Assembly (NCBI RefSeq): GCF_036226685.1
Contig: NZ_CP109009.1
Location: 1,674,001-1,738,000 of the forward strand
Source of the DNA: Streptomyces sp. NBC_00690
GTDB lineage: Bacteria > Actinomycetota > Actinomycetes > Streptomycetales > Streptomycetaceae
DNA: 64,000 bases
Direction: 5' to 3'
In this document: positions 55,719 through 64,000 of the stretch, in pieces
How positions within the stretch are numbered: the first letter of the stretch is position 1
Layout: each line of letters begins with the position of its first letter
Translations under genes and position numbers: made by a program
Notes under the pieces: model-generated
Told to the model about the DNA's origin: nothing
The model's input: the letters and a program-made list of their open reading frames with translations, nothing else
Databases searched by the model: none

Positions 55719-55748
55719 TTGACCGACCGGGCCAACAGGTCTTACGTT
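55719..55748 (+). promoter_or_regulatory. Vegetative-type promoter for a short transcript
   Basis: TTGACC (55719-55724), an 18-bp spacer and TACGTT (55743-55748) make a good HrdB-like promoter. It points at a hairpin terminator only 33 bp downstream of the -10 and not directly at a coding gene. Confidence 0.6.
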
Positions 55749-55754
55749 CTCAAT

Positions 55755-55818
55755 GTGCGGCTTTTCAGTCGCCCAGGACTCGAAGCCCCCGGTTGTTCCC
55801 CCGTGACCGGGGGCTTCG
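55755..55818 (+). ncRNA. Candidate small RNA of about 65 nt
   Basis: The transcript predicted from the promoter at 55719-55748 would begin near 55755 and end at the strong hairpin 55781-55818. No ORF of useful size lies in it. It could be a free small RNA or the attenuated leader of the AAA ATPase gene that starts at 56039. The 5' part, about 26 bases, is unstructured and pyrimidine-rich, as in base-pairing RNAs. Confidence 0.45.
55781..55818 (+). terminator. Strong intrinsic hairpin
   Basis: Perfect 13-base arms, CGAAGCCCCCGGT (55781-55793) and ACCGGGGGCTTCG (55806-55818), with a 12-base loop, followed by TTCT. It lies 220 bp upstream of the AAA ATPase gene. Confidence 0.85.
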
Positions 55819-56038
55819 TTCTGCCCGCCGCGCGCACCGCTACGACCGGCGACTTTCACCCTGGGTCACCACGATCCGGATCACTTCAGGACACCCTTAA
55901 GCTGGGCCGCCTCCCGCGGGTACGATGCTCTGCGGTGGGGGTCAATTCCCGTCCGCGGCAAGGCGGTTCAGTACGTTTCCCGCGTCGCCCACCCGGCGGG
56001 GGATCACCAGCATCGCAGGTGCTCTTTGTGGGGGACTG

Positions 56039-57955
56039 ATGGACATCGGCACACAGGGCGCACCAGTCCCGGCCGACCTTGCCTGGGTGCGTGGCGTCGA
56101 CGCGTACACCATGGGGGCCTACCCCCAGGCGGAGGAGGAGTTCCGCACCGCCGTGCGGCTCGACCCCCAGATGGCCGACGGCTGGCTAGGACTCCATGCG
56201 CTGCGCGTGGACACCACCACCGCCCTCCTGCGGATGTACCGCGCCCGTGACCGCTTCGGCGAACAGCGCTCCCGACACAGTCGCACCCTTAACTCCTGGT
56301 ACTGGTTGGGCTGGTGGGTCCAACCGGTCCTGGAGAGCCCCCGGGACCTGCTGCTCGCCCATGCCTCGCACTGGCTCGACGGCCGTCACGTACCCGAGTT
56401 GGACCGGGCACTCGCCGGGCTGCCCCCCGTCGACACCGATGCTCAGGTGCGCTTTCTCCACGCCTGCCGTTCCTACCTGGTCAAGGACTGGGAACAACTG
56501 GTGCGCCACACCGAACCCCTGGTCAACGATCAGCTCCTGGGCATCGAAAGTGGGCTGTTCGGCGGCATGGCCCGGGTGCGCCTGGAGATGTACCGGCAGG
56601 CCGAACCGCTGCTCGCCACCGCGTTGATGCGATGTCGCAGCGAACAGCCTCAGCGCAAGGAGTTGCGGTACTGGCTGGCGCGGGCGCGTGAGGGCTCCGG
56701 GCGCAGCGCCGCCGCACTCCCCCTGTACCGGGCGGTCCACCGCGTCGACCCGGCCTTCATGGACACCTCAGCCCGGCTCGCGGCCATCTCCGAACTCGAC
56801 GGGCTCGGGAGCCTCGACGGATTCGACGGGGTCCACGACCCCGAGGAGCCTGCCGGACTCGCGGTCTCCTTCGCCGGGTTCGGGCAGGACGTCATCGAGG
56901 CCGCGGAGGGCGAGCCGGGTGCGACCGACGGCGCGATCGTCATCGACCCGCAGACCCAACTGCCCGGTGCCGTGCCATCGGCGCCCGTGTCGGATGCGAT
57001 CCGTCAGCGGGCCGTGGTGCCGCCGCAGCCGACCCCGCCGCAGTTTCCCGCGGGCCCCACCGATCCGGCGCTGCTCGCCCAGGCTCTCTCGGAGCTGGAG
57101 CGGATGGTGGGCCTGGATCCGGTGAAACGGCAGGTCAAAGCACTGTCTGCACAGTTGGAAATGGCGCGGCTCAGAGCGGGGCAGGGGCTCCCGGTACGGC
57201 CTCCCAAGCGTCATTTCATCTTCTCCGGCCCCTCCGGCACGGGTAAGACCACGGTCGCCCGCATCCTGGGCCGGGTGTTCTACGCGCTCGGTCTGCTCGG
57301 CGGCGACCATCTGGTCGAGGCGCAGCGCTCCGATCTGGTGGGCGAGTTCCTCGGTCAGACGTCGGTCAAGGCCAATGAGTTGATCGATTCCGCGCTCGGC
57401 GGTGTGCTCTTCGTCGACGAGGCGTACAGCCTCTCCAACACGGCGTACTCCAAAGGGGACGCGTACGGCGACGAGGCGTTGCAGGTCCTGCTGAAGCGCG
57501 CCGAGGACAACCGCGACCATCTCGTGGTGATCCTGGCGGGCTATCCCGAGGGGATGGACCGGCTCCTGGCCACCAACCCGGGGCTGTCCTCCCGTTTCAC
57601 CACCCGGGTCGACTTCCCGTCGTACCGACCGCTGGAACTGACGGCGATCGGGGAGGTCCTCGCCGCGGAGAACGGGGACATGTGGGACGAGGAGGCCGTG
57701 GACGAGCTGCGTTCGATCAGCGGCCATGTGGTGGACCAGAGCTGGATCGACGAGTTGGGCAACGGCCGCTTCCTGCGCACGCTGTACGAGAAGAGTTGCG
57801 CCTATCGGGACCTGCGACTGTCCGGCTATCCCGGCACTCCCACCAGGGAGGACCTCGCCACTTTGCGACTGCCCGATCTGATGCAGGCGTACGGGGAAGT
57901 GCTCTCGGGCCGCGGTCCCCTACGGCGCGGGCCGCAGGACCCTCCGCTGGGCTGA
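56039..57955 (+). CDS. AAA+ ATPase of the CbbX/EccA type with TPR-like N-terminal half
   Basis: This 638-residue protein has an N-terminal helical half with TPR-like units (AYTMGAYPQAEEEFRTAVRLDPQMADGWLGL) and a C-terminal AAA domain: Walker A GPSGTGKT (397-404), Walker B LFVDEAY (D460-E461) and sensor-like VILAGYPEGMDRLLATNPGLSSRF. The layout is that of EccA, the cytoplasmic ATPase of ESX type VII secretion. No ESX gene is within 8 kb, so it may act alone or in another pathway. ATG 56039 has GGGGGA four bases upstream. Confidence 0.88.
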   Translation: MDIGTQGAPVPADLAWVRGVDAYTMGAYPQAEEEFRTAVRLDPQMADGWLGLHALRVDTTTALLRMYRARDRFGEQRSRHSRTLNSWYWLGWWVQPVLESPRDLLLAHASHWLDGRHVPELDRALAGLPPVDTDAQVRFLHACRSYLVKDWEQLVRHTEPLVNDQLLGIESGLFGGMARVRLEMYRQAEPLLATALMRCRSEQPQRKELRYWLARAREGSGRSAAALPLYRAVHRVDPAFMDTSARLAAISELDGLGSLDGFDGVHDPEEPAGLAVSFAGFGQDVIEAAEGEPGATDGAIVIDPQTQLPGAVPSAPVSDAIRQRAVVPPQPTPPQFPAGPTDPALLAQALSELERMVGLDPVKRQVKALSAQLEMARLRAGQGLPVRPPKRHFIFSGPSGTGKTTVARILGRVFYALGLLGGDHLVEAQRSDLVGEFLGQTSVKANELIDSALGGVLFVDEAYSLSNTAYSKGDAYGDEALQVLLKRAEDNRDHLVVILAGYPEGMDRLLATNPGLSSRFTTRVDFPSYRPLELTAIGEVLAAENGDMWDEEAVDELRSISGHVVDQSWIDELGNGRFLRTLYEKSCAYRDLRLSGYPGTPTREDLATLRLPDLMQAYGEVLSGRGPLRRGPQDPPLG

Positions 57956-57980
57956 CCCGCCCGGCGCGGGCCGGGCGGGT
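57955..57980. terminator. Bidirectional hairpin terminator
   Basis: Perfect 11-base arms (ACCCGCCCGGC and GCCGGGCGGGT) with loop GCGG lie between the convergent AAA ATPase gene and the PH-domain gene. The hairpin starts on the last base of the ATPase stop codon. Confidence 0.85.
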
Positions 57981-57983
57981 GCG

Positions 57984-58445
57984 TCAGCGCGGTTCGGATC
58001 CGCCCGCACGGGCGTCCGCGAGGGCACGCAGTGCACGGGCGTCGGTGATCGCGTGCTGGCGGGCGATCCCCGGCTGAATGCCGAGGACCGGCAGGCTGGT
58101 GCCGTCACTGAGGTCGAGGAAGACCCAGGGGTCACCCGGTCGAAGGTTCACCCGGAGGATCTCCGCCCACTCCAGGCGCCTGACCCGGGTGATGTTGACG
58201 ACGGTGACCCCGCTCTCCTCGGCGACGACCTTGGGACGGCTCAGCAGCCAGAGCACCCCGAGGAAGAGCAGTGCGGTGAACACGAAGCTGATGCGCTCCC
58301 CCGTGCTCAGCCGCTCCAGCGTCACGGCGACCGCCGTGATCACGAGGAACATCACCGCACCCACGGTCAGCAGGACGATGCGAGTGTGGGTGGGCCGGAA
58401 GGTGACCGGGAGGGCGGGGGGCTGCTGCGCAGTGGGGGTGGACAT
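57984..58445 (-). CDS. PH-domain membrane protein
   Basis: This 153-residue protein has two membrane helices (RIVLLTVGAVMFLVITAVAVTL, SFVFTALLFLGVLWLL) followed by a bacterial PH-like domain (VVAEESGVTVVNITRVRRLEWAEILRVNLRPGDPWVFLDLSDGTSLPVLGIQPG). It is the last gene of the rib-his run, 15 bp after hisG. The function is unknown; such proteins are common in actinomycete membranes. Confidence 0.85.
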   Translation of the reverse strand: MSTPTAQQPPALPVTFRPTHTRIVLLTVGAVMFLVITAVAVTLERLSTGERISFVFTALLFLGVLWLLSRPKVVAEESGVTVVNITRVRRLEWAEILRVNLRPGDPWVFLDLSDGTSLPVLGIQPGIARQHAITDARALRALADARAGGSEPR

Positions 58446-58460
58446 GGTGTCGGTGTTCTC

Positions 58461-59309
58461 TCAGAGCCGGCAGGCGTGGATGGCGGTGGTGAGGATGGCT
58501 CGGGCGCCCAGTTCATAGAGGTCGTCCATGATCCGCTGGGCTTCCTTGGCCGCCACCATCGAGCGTACGGCGACCCATCCCTCGTGGTGCAGGGGGGAGA
58601 TGGTGGGGGATTCCAGGCCGGGGGTGAGAGCCACCGCCCGCTCCAGGTGCTCCACCCGGCAGTCGTAGTCCATCATCACGTAGCTGCGGGCCACCAGGAC
58701 GCCCTGGAGGCGCCGGAGGAACTGTTGGACCTTGGTGTCCTCGGCGTCCGCGCCGGTACGCCGGATCACCACGGCCTCGGAGGTCATGATCGGATCGCCG
58801 ATCACCTCCAGTCCGGCGTTGCGCAGCGAGGTGCCCGTCTCGACCACATCGGCGATGATCTGGGCGACACCGAGTTCGATCGCGGTCTCTACCGCGCCGT
58901 CGAGGTGGACGACGGAGGCGTCGACGCCGCTGTCCGCGAGGTGCTTGGCGACGATCCCCTCGTACGACGTGGCGATGGTCATCCCGCCGAAGTCGCCCAC
59001 ACCGCTCGCTGTGCCGGGCTTGGTGGCGTAGCGGAAGGTGGAGCGGGCGAAGCCGAGTTGGAGGATCTCCTCGGCATTGGCGTCCGAGTCGAGCAGGAGA
59101 TCACGGCCGGTGATCCCGATGTCGAGCTTCCCGGAGCTGACGTAGATCGCGATGTCCCGCGGACGCAGGTAGAAGAACTCCACCCGGTTCTCGGGGTCCA
59201 CGAGCACCAGCTCCTTGGACTCCTTGCGCTGCTGGTAGCCGGCCTCATGGAGCATCGCCATCGCAGGTCCGGACAGTGAACCCTTGTTGGGGACGGCGAT
59301 GCGCAGCAT
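58461..59309 (-). CDS. hisG: ATP phosphoribosyltransferase
   Basis: This 282-residue long-form HisG catalyses the first step of histidine synthesis, from ATP and PRPP. It starts MLRIAVPNKGSLSG, has the PRPP-binding region ATSYEGIVAKHLADSG and DVVETGTSLRNAG, and a C-terminal ACT-like regulatory domain (histidine feedback). The neighbouring hisE supplies the second step. Clustering with riboflavin genes is common in actinobacteria. Confidence 0.95.
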   Translation of the reverse strand: MLRIAVPNKGSLSGPAMAMLHEAGYQQRKESKELVLVDPENRVEFFYLRPRDIAIYVSSGKLDIGITGRDLLLDSDANAEEILQLGFARSTFRYATKPGTASGVGDFGGMTIATSYEGIVAKHLADSGVDASVVHLDGAVETAIELGVAQIIADVVETGTSLRNAGLEVIGDPIMTSEAVVIRRTGADAEDTKVQQFLRRLQGVLVARSYVMMDYDCRVEHLERAVALTPGLESPTISPLHHEGWVAVRSMVAAKEAQRIMDDLYELGARAILTTAIHACRL

Positions 59310-59368
59310 GAGGTCGGCTTCCTTACGTGAGGTACGGGGTGTGGGCTGGTGCGGGGAAGGTCTGGGAC

Positions 59369-59641
59369 TCAGAGGTGGGCGTAGACGTCGTCGAGGGTGA
59401 TCCCGCGCGCCACCATCATCACCTGGACGTGGTAGAGCAGCTGGGAGATCTCCTCGGCGGCGGCTTCCTTGCCCTCGTACTCGGCGGCCATCCAGACTTC
59501 GGCGGCCTCCTCGACGACCTTCTTGCCGATGGCATGGACGCCCTTGTCCAGGAGCTCGGCGGTACGTGAGGTGGCGGGATCGCCGTTCTCCGCCTTGAGC
59601 TGGAGCTCGACGAAGAGTTCTTCGAAGGTTTTGTTCGCCAT
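59369..59641 (-). CDS. hisE: Phosphoribosyl-ATP pyrophosphatase
   Basis: The protein has 90 residues. It performs the second step of histidine synthesis, hydrolysing PR-ATP to PR-AMP. Family features are [56 protein letters not shown], with metal-binding Glu residues in EEAAEV and EEISQLLYH. It lies between ribH and hisG on the same strand. Confidence 0.95.
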   Translation of the reverse strand: MANKTFEELFVELQLKAENGDPATSRTAELLDKGVHAIGKKVVEEAAEVWMAAEYEGKEAAAEEISQLLYHVQVMMVARGITLDDVYAHL

Positions 59642-59675
59642 GATGGTCTCAGGGTACGGGGTCCGGGGCGACTGC

Positions 59676-60161
59676 TCAGCGCCAGGGTTCGCTGACCGTG
59701 CGCAATGTGGCGGCCGTCGCGACGGCCGCGGTCACGGCCTCGTGACCCTTGTCCTCGGTGGATCCCTCGATGCCCGCGCGGTCCAGTGCCTGCTGTTCGG
59801 TGTCGCAGGTCAGCACGCCGAATCCGATGGGTACTCCGGTATCGACGGCGACCTGGGTGAGCCCCTGGGTGACCCCCTGGCAGACGTACTCGAAGTGCGG
59901 TGTGCCACCGCGGATGACCACGCCGAGGGCGACGATGGCGTCGTAGCCGCGGCCGGCGAGGACCTTGGCCACGACGGGGAGTTCGAAGCTGCCGGGGACC
60001 CTCAGCAGGGTCGGCTCGTCGATGCCCAGTTCACCGAGGGCGCGCAACGCCCCGTCGACCAGACCGTCCATGATCTTCTCGTGCCACTGGGCCGCGATGA
60101 CGGCGACCCGGAGGTCTTGGCAGTTGCGTACGGACAGTTCGGGTGCGCCGTGGCCGCTCAC
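59676..60161 (-). CDS. ribH: 6,7-dimethyl-8-ribityllumazine synthase
   Basis: This 161-residue lumazine synthase condenses the pyrimidine intermediate with 3,4-dihydroxy-2-butanone 4-phosphate. Signatures: [26 protein letters not shown], the substrate-binding [12 protein letters not shown] and [15 protein letters not shown] with catalytic-site His. It forms multimeric shells in other organisms. It follows ribAB by 42 bp. Confidence 0.96.
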   Translation of the reverse strand: MSGHGAPELSVRNCQDLRVAVIAAQWHEKIMDGLVDGALRALGELGIDEPTLLRVPGSFELPVVAKVLAGRGYDAIVALGVVIRGGTPHFEYVCQGVTQGLTQVAVDTGVPIGFGVLTCDTEQQALDRAGIEGSTEDKGHEAVTAAVATAATLRTVSEPWR

Positions 60162-60203
60162 ACTTCTCCTTGAGGACTGCTGGGTTGATGGACTGGGGGA
60201 TGG

Positions 60204-61574
60204 TCACTGATTGCCGCAGGCGGGTGCGACGGGCGCGTCCAACCAGGGCAGATCGTGCCCCATCCGGTCGCGCTTGGTGCGCAGATAGCGAAGGTTGTGC
60301 TCACCGGCGTGGACCGGCATGGCCTCCCGGCCGTGGACGGTCAGTCCGTGGTCGACCAGGGCGGTGATCTTGTCGGGGTTGTTGGTCATCAGCCGGAGGC
60401 TGCGTACGCCGAGGTCCACGAGGATCTGGGCGCCTGCGGCGTAGTCACGGGCATCGGCGGGCAGTCCCAGTTCCAGATTGGCGTCGAGGGTGTCCCGGCC
60501 GCGTTCCTGGAGCTCGTAGGCGCGGAGTTTCGACATCAGGCCGATCCCGCGGCCCTCGTGTCCACGGAGGTAGACGACGACTCCCCGGCCGGCGCGGGCG
60601 ATGTGTTCCATGGACGCCTGGAGTTGCGGACCGCAGTCGCAGCGCAGGGAGTGGAAGACATCGCCGGTCAGGCACTCGGAGTGCACCCGCACCAGCAGGT
60701 CTTCGCCGTCCCCGATCTCACCGTGGACGAGCGCCACGTGTTCGACGCCGTCCGTGCGGGAGCGGTAGCCGTGGGCGGTGAAGCGGCCGAAGGCGGTGGG
60801 GAGGTCGACCTCCGCCTCCCGGGTGACCGAGGGTTCGGCGGCGCGACGATAGGCGATCAGGTCCTCGATGGAGATGATCGTCAGACCGTGCTTGCGGGCG
60901 AAGGGAACCAGCTCGGGCAGGCGCAGCATGGCGCCGTCCTCGCCGGCGATCTCGACGATCGCTCCGGCGGGCCGCAGTCCCGCGAGGCGAGCGAGATCGA
61001 CGGCGGCTTCGGTGTGGCCGTTGCGGGTGAGAACACCACCGGGTCGTGCGCGCAGCGGAAAGACGTGTCCGGGGCGGACGAAGTCGTCCGGCTCGGCGCT
61101 GCCGCTGGCCAGCAGGCGCAGGGTGGTCGCCCGGTCGGCGGCGGAGATACCGGTGCTGATGCCGTAGGTGGGGGCGGCGTCGACGGAGACGGTGAAAGCG
61201 GTCTGGAGGGACTCGGTGTTCCGCTCGACCATCTGGGGCAGTTCGAGCCGGTCGAGTTCGTCGCTCTCCATGGGTGCGCAGATCAGCCCGCGGCACTCGC
61301 TCATCATGAAGGCGATGATCTCGGAGGTGGCCTTCTCCGCGGCGATGACGAGATCGCCCTCGTTCTCGCGGTCCTCGTCGTCGACGACCACGATGGGGCG
61401 CCCGGCGGCGATGTCGCGGATGGCCTGCTCCACGGGGTCGAGCCTGAGCTCGCTGTCCTGGTCATCGGAGTACCAGGTGGGGGGCGTGGGCTGCGGGGCG
61501 ACGGCGGCCGGGGGCACTGGTGCGTCTCGGGACGCGGTGGACGGCGCGGGGGCGGGCAGCGGATGGGAGGTCAT
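60204..61574 (-). CDS. ribAB: Bifunctional DHBP synthase / GTP cyclohydrolase II
   Basis: This 456-residue fusion provides both precursors of riboflavin. The N-terminal DHBP synthase domain (about 45-245) has [26 protein letters not shown] and [15 protein letters not shown]; the C-terminal GTP cyclohydrolase II domain has the zinc-binding [20 protein letters not shown] and [12 protein letters not shown]. The N-terminal 40 residues are a Pro/Ala-rich extension. ATG 61574 has GGAG seven bases upstream and overlaps the ribM stop (ATGA). Confidence 0.95.
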   Translation of the reverse strand: MTSHPLPAPAPSTASRDAPVPPAAVAPQPTPPTWYSDDQDSELRLDPVEQAIRDIAAGRPIVVVDDEDRENEGDLVIAAEKATSEIIAFMMSECRGLICAPMESDELDRLELPQMVERNTESLQTAFTVSVDAAPTYGISTGISAADRATTLRLLASGSAEPDDFVRPGHVFPLRARPGGVLTRNGHTEAAVDLARLAGLRPAGAIVEIAGEDGAMLRLPELVPFARKHGLTIISIEDLIAYRRAAEPSVTREAEVDLPTAFGRFTAHGYRSRTDGVEHVALVHGEIGDGEDLLVRVHSECLTGDVFHSLRCDCGPQLQASMEHIARAGRGVVVYLRGHEGRGIGLMSKLRAYELQERGRDTLDANLELGLPADARDYAAGAQILVDLGVRSLRLMTNNPDKITALVDHGLTVHGREAMPVHAGEHNLRYLRTKRDRMGHDLPWLDAPVAPACGNQ

Positions 61575-62215
61575 GCCGGGGCTCCTTCCAGAACCGGGGT
61601 ACGGGAGCGCAGCCACCAGTCGCGCAGTCCCCACAGGACCAGCGCGAAGTAGACCACGTAGACCAGGCCGGAGAAGGCGAGGCCGCTACTGAAGGCCAGG
61701 GGGACGCCGACGAGATCGACGAGGAGCCAGGCGAACCAGAACTCGACCAGCCCGCGTGCCTGCGCGACCATCGCGACCAGGGTGCCGACGAAGATGTACG
61801 CGTCGGCCCAGGGGCTCCAGGACAGCGAGGGGTACAGGGTGAAGAGGCCGCCCACGGCGAGCGTCCCGAGGACCGCCCCGGCAGCGAGGAGCCCGCGTTC
61901 CTTCGCGGTGGCGAACCGAATCGCAATGGAGCCGTCCTGGGCCTGCTGCCGTCCCCTGGTCCACTGGTGCCAGCCCCACAGCGCGACGAGGATCACCAGG
62001 AACTGTTTGCCGACTCCCCCGGTGAGCTGGGCGGAGGCGTAGGCGGCGATCAGGATGACACCGGACAGGAGTTGCGCGGGCCAGGTCCAGATCGATCGCC
62101 GCCACCCGAGGGCGAGGGCGATCAGCCCGATGGTGTTCCCGACCATGTCGGACCATTTGATGGTCTGCCCGAAGGCGCCGAAGGCTTCGGAGTTCAGCCA
62201 GGACAGGGTGCTCAT
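61571..62215 (-). CDS. ribM: PnuC-family transporter, likely riboflavin transporter RibM
   Basis: This 214-residue membrane protein of the PnuC family has about seven helices, with the family-typical start [53 protein letters not shown]. Its place between ribE and ribAB, with ATGA overlaps on both sides, points to RibM, which imports riboflavin in Streptomyces, rather than to a nicotinamide riboside carrier. Confidence 0.88.
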   Translation of the reverse strand: MSTLSWLNSEAFGAFGQTIKWSDMVGNTIGLIALALGWRRSIWTWPAQLLSGVILIAAYASAQLTGGVGKQFLVILVALWGWHQWTRGRQQAQDGSIAIRFATAKERGLLAAGAVLGTLAVGGLFTLYPSLSWSPWADAYIFVGTLVAMVAQARGLVEFWFAWLLVDLVGVPLAFSSGLAFSGLVYVVYFALVLWGLRDWWLRSRTPVLEGAPA

Positions 62216-62820
62216 CGGGTGGTCTCTCCCGTGCGGGCGCCGAGCAGCCGCTCGACGTACTTGGCGATGATGTCGACTTCGAGGTTGACCGGGTCCCCGG
62301 GCTGCTTCACGCCGAGCGTCGTCAGGGCGAGCGTGGTCGGGATCAGGCTGACGGTGAAGAAGTCCGCGCCGGCTTCGACGACGGTGAGGCTGACGCCGTC
62401 GACGGTGATCGAGCCCTTCTCCACGACGTAGCGGGCGAGGCCATCGGGAACGGAGACCTTGACGATCTCCCAGTTCTCCGAGGGGATGCGCTCGACGACC
62501 GTGCCCACGGCGTCGACGTGACCCTGCACGATGTGCCCGCCGAGGCGACCGCCGACGGCCGTGGGACGCTCCAGATTGACCCGGGCTCCCTCGGACAGTG
62601 CCCCCAGGCTGGAGCGCTTCAGCGTCTCGGCCATCACATCGGCCGTGAACTCGCCGTCGCCGGTTTCGACCACGGTCAGACAGACGCCGTTGACGGCGAT
62701 CGAGTCACCGTGCCGTGCCCCTTCGGTGACCAGGGGGCCGCGCAGTCGGAAGCGGGAGGAGTCGCCGAGGTTCTCGACGGCTGTGACCTCACCCAGTTCT
62801 TCGACGATTCCGGTGAACAC
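62212..62820 (-). CDS. ribE: Riboflavin synthase alpha chain
   Basis: This 202-residue enzyme dismutates two lumazines to riboflavin. Two homologous lumazine-binding halves are clear: MFTGIVEELGEVTAVENLGDSSRF near the start and GHIVQGHVDAVGTVVERIPSENWEIVKVSVP in the second. The family motif VNGVCLTVVETGDGEF is matched later by VDGVSLTVVEAGADFF. It lies one base after the ribD stop and overlaps ribM by ATGA. Confidence 0.96.
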   Translation of the reverse strand: MFTGIVEELGEVTAVENLGDSSRFRLRGPLVTEGARHGDSIAVNGVCLTVVETGDGEFTADVMAETLKRSSLGALSEGARVNLERPTAVGGRLGGHIVQGHVDAVGTVVERIPSENWEIVKVSVPDGLARYVVEKGSITVDGVSLTVVEAGADFFTVSLIPTTLALTTLGVKQPGDPVNLEVDIIAKYVERLLGARTGETTR

Positions 62821-62821
62821 T

Positions 62822-63916
62822 TCAGCGCTCCTTGGGGGCGGTGGCGGGGACGGCGGTGATGCGCAGATCGGGCCCGATGCGCCGGGTCTCGGTCATGTCG
62901 AGCCGCAACGCCTGGGCGATCGTGGTGATTCCTGCGTCGGCGAGGGCGTTCGGGCCCGCGCCGAGGAGTACGGGGGCGAGATAGCCGATGACCTTGTCGA
63001 TGGCACCGGCGGCGGCGAAGGCTCCGGCGAGGGTGGGGCCACCTTCGAGGAGGACGGAGCGGACACCGCGCTGGTGCAGGGCGTCCAGGAGTGCCGGCAC
63101 GGACAGGCCCCGGTCGGCCCTGGGCAGTCTGAGTACGTCGGTGAGATCGGTGAGGTCGGTGACGACGTCATCGGCGATCGCGATCAGCGTGGGCGCCGCA
63201 TCGTCGAGGACCCGGGCACCGGGCCGTACTGCGGTGCCTTCGGTGTCGACGACGACCCGCAGCGGCTGTACGGCACCGGGAACGCCCCGGACGGCGAGGT
63301 GGGGATCATCGACGCGGGCGGTGCCCGAGCCGACGACGACGACGTCGGATTCGGCACGCAGCCGATGGACGTCAGCGCGGGATTCGGGCGAGGTGATCCA
63401 TCGGCTGCTGCGGTCCTGGGCGGCGATCCGGCCGTCGAGGGAGGCCGCGTACTTCCAGCTGACGTGGGGGCGGCCGATGCGCACCGAGGTGAGCCAGGCG
63501 GTGTTCTCCGCTTCGGCCTCGGCGGCCAGCAGGCCGGACTCCACCAGCACTCCAGCGGCACGCAGGGTGTCGGCACCGCCCGTGGCCTGACGGTCCGGGT
63601 CGGCGACCGCATAGACGACGCGGCTGATCCCCGCGTCGACCAGTGCGGTCGCACAGGGGCCGGTGCGCCCGGTGTGGTTGCAGGGTTCCAGGGTGACGTA
63701 GGCGGTGGCGCCTCGGGTGCGGCCTGCGGCTTCGCGCAGGGCGTGGATCTCGGCGTGCGGACCGCCGGCACGCTGGTGATGGCCTTCGCCGACGGTCTGG
63801 CCCGAGGCATCGGTGATCACGCACCCGACGATCGGGTTCGGGCTGGTGAAGCCGAGTCCGCGGGCGGCGAGTGCGATCGCGCGCTGCATGGCGGTGGTGT
63901 CGGCTGCGGTGGCCAC
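62822..63916 (-). CDS. ribD: Bifunctional pyrimidine deaminase/reductase
   Basis: This 364-residue enzyme does the second and third steps of riboflavin synthesis. The deaminase zinc site is visible in GGPHAEIHAL and TLEPCNHTGRTGPC; the reductase domain has VVVGSGTARVDDPHLAVRG and LLEGGPTLAGAF. GTG 63916 is preferred because AGGAGG ends about five bases before it. An ATG at 63940 in frame is the alternative. It is the first gene of the rib run visible here; any FMN riboswitch would lie further upstream, outside the window. Confidence 0.95.
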   Translation of the reverse strand: MATAADTTAMQRAIALAARGLGFTSPNPIVGCVITDASGQTVGEGHHQRAGGPHAEIHALREAAGRTRGATAYVTLEPCNHTGRTGPCATALVDAGISRVVYAVADPDRQATGGADTLRAAGVLVESGLLAAEAEAENTAWLTSVRIGRPHVSWKYAASLDGRIAAQDRSSRWITSPESRADVHRLRAESDVVVVGSGTARVDDPHLAVRGVPGAVQPLRVVVDTEGTAVRPGARVLDDAAPTLIAIADDVVTDLTDLTDVLRLPRADRGLSVPALLDALHQRGVRSVLLEGGPTLAGAFAAAGAIDKVIGYLAPVLLGAGPNALADAGITTIAQALRLDMTETRRIGPDLRITAVPATAPKER

Positions 63917-64000
63917 CGGGTCCTCCTGCCTTTCGGGCATGGACTCCGGGGCTGTCGATGACGACAGAGAGCGGGGCGCCGATCTGGTACGCGCCGAACC

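Noticed and set aside
63941..64000. FMN riboswitch before ribD
   Set aside because: The 60 bases before the start show none of the conserved riboswitch blocks; it could lie beyond the window.

Overview
This window looks like the chromosome of a Streptomyces or a close relative. GC content is very high, GTG and TTG starts are common, and gene junctions are often ATGA or GTGA overlaps. It carries genus-typical genes: a conservon (cvnABCD), RbpA with a SigR-type promoter, a YczR/YczE pair, a polyprenol-phosphate mannose synthase, and a riboflavin operon joined to hisE/hisG. No rRNA, tRNA, CRISPR array, transposase or prophage was seen. The right part (about 28-64 kb) reads as conserved core chromosome. 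The left part (1-28 kb) is more mosaic.

Layout. 1-951: 3' end of a GH31 alpha-glucosidase. 976-1479: Nudix hydrolase. 1844-6029: conservon cvnABCD on the minus strand. 6537-6989: small membrane protein. 7176-15139: a minus-strand operon for an SMC-like three-subunit complex (kleisin-like, small ORF, KITE-like, giant coiled-coil ATPase); this is the main candidate for a little-described system. 15306-19983: a GntR regulator divergent from an MFS transporter and pxpABC (5-oxoprolinase), with a perfect palindrome inside the MFS promoter. 20088-21649: a divergent SDR/TetR pair sharing mirrored operators. 21939-25523: a second, single-chain 5-oxoprolinase/hydantoinase. 25694-27217: a HEAT-repeat protein preceded by an 18-codon Cys-Cys-Cys ORF. 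27366-27758: ankyrin-repeat protein.

28129-30064: small membrane protein plus an FtsK-like protein with a broken P-loop. 30145-33306: yczR/yczE and a glycerophosphodiester phosphodiesterase. 33349-35466: MFS transporter, then rbpA with its SigR promoter and a 21-bp-stem terminator. 35789-42141: FxsA, Ppm1, amidohydrolase, Lrp regulator, a cysteine-rich small protein and an acyl-CoA dehydrogenase. 42431-44551: HAD protein, methyltransferase and an unknown protein. 44579-45753: no convincing gene, but a DasR/chitinase-type promoter that has lost its gene. 45754-47495: TetR and a double-GNAT protein. 47573-52906: ABC transporter (FtsX permease and ATPase) divergent from a NarL-type two-component system. 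52994-55668: small membrane protein, Tat-exported C39-like peptidase, uridine-kinase-like protein. 55719-55818: candidate small RNA. 56039-57955: EccA/CbbX-type AAA ATPase. 57984-63916: PH-domain protein, hisG, hisE, ribH, ribAB, ribM, ribE and ribD as one minus-strand run.

Functional threads. pxpABC and its transporter plausibly scavenge 5-oxoproline or a related acid under GntR control, and a second, eukaryote-like oxoprolinase lies 2 kb away. The SMC-like operon resembles MukBEF/MksBEF/Wadjet complexes in architecture but has no nuclease subunit here. The rib/his run supplies flavins and the first histidine steps, both of which draw on purine nucleotides. All assignments come from reading the sequence and from family knowledge. 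No database search was run.
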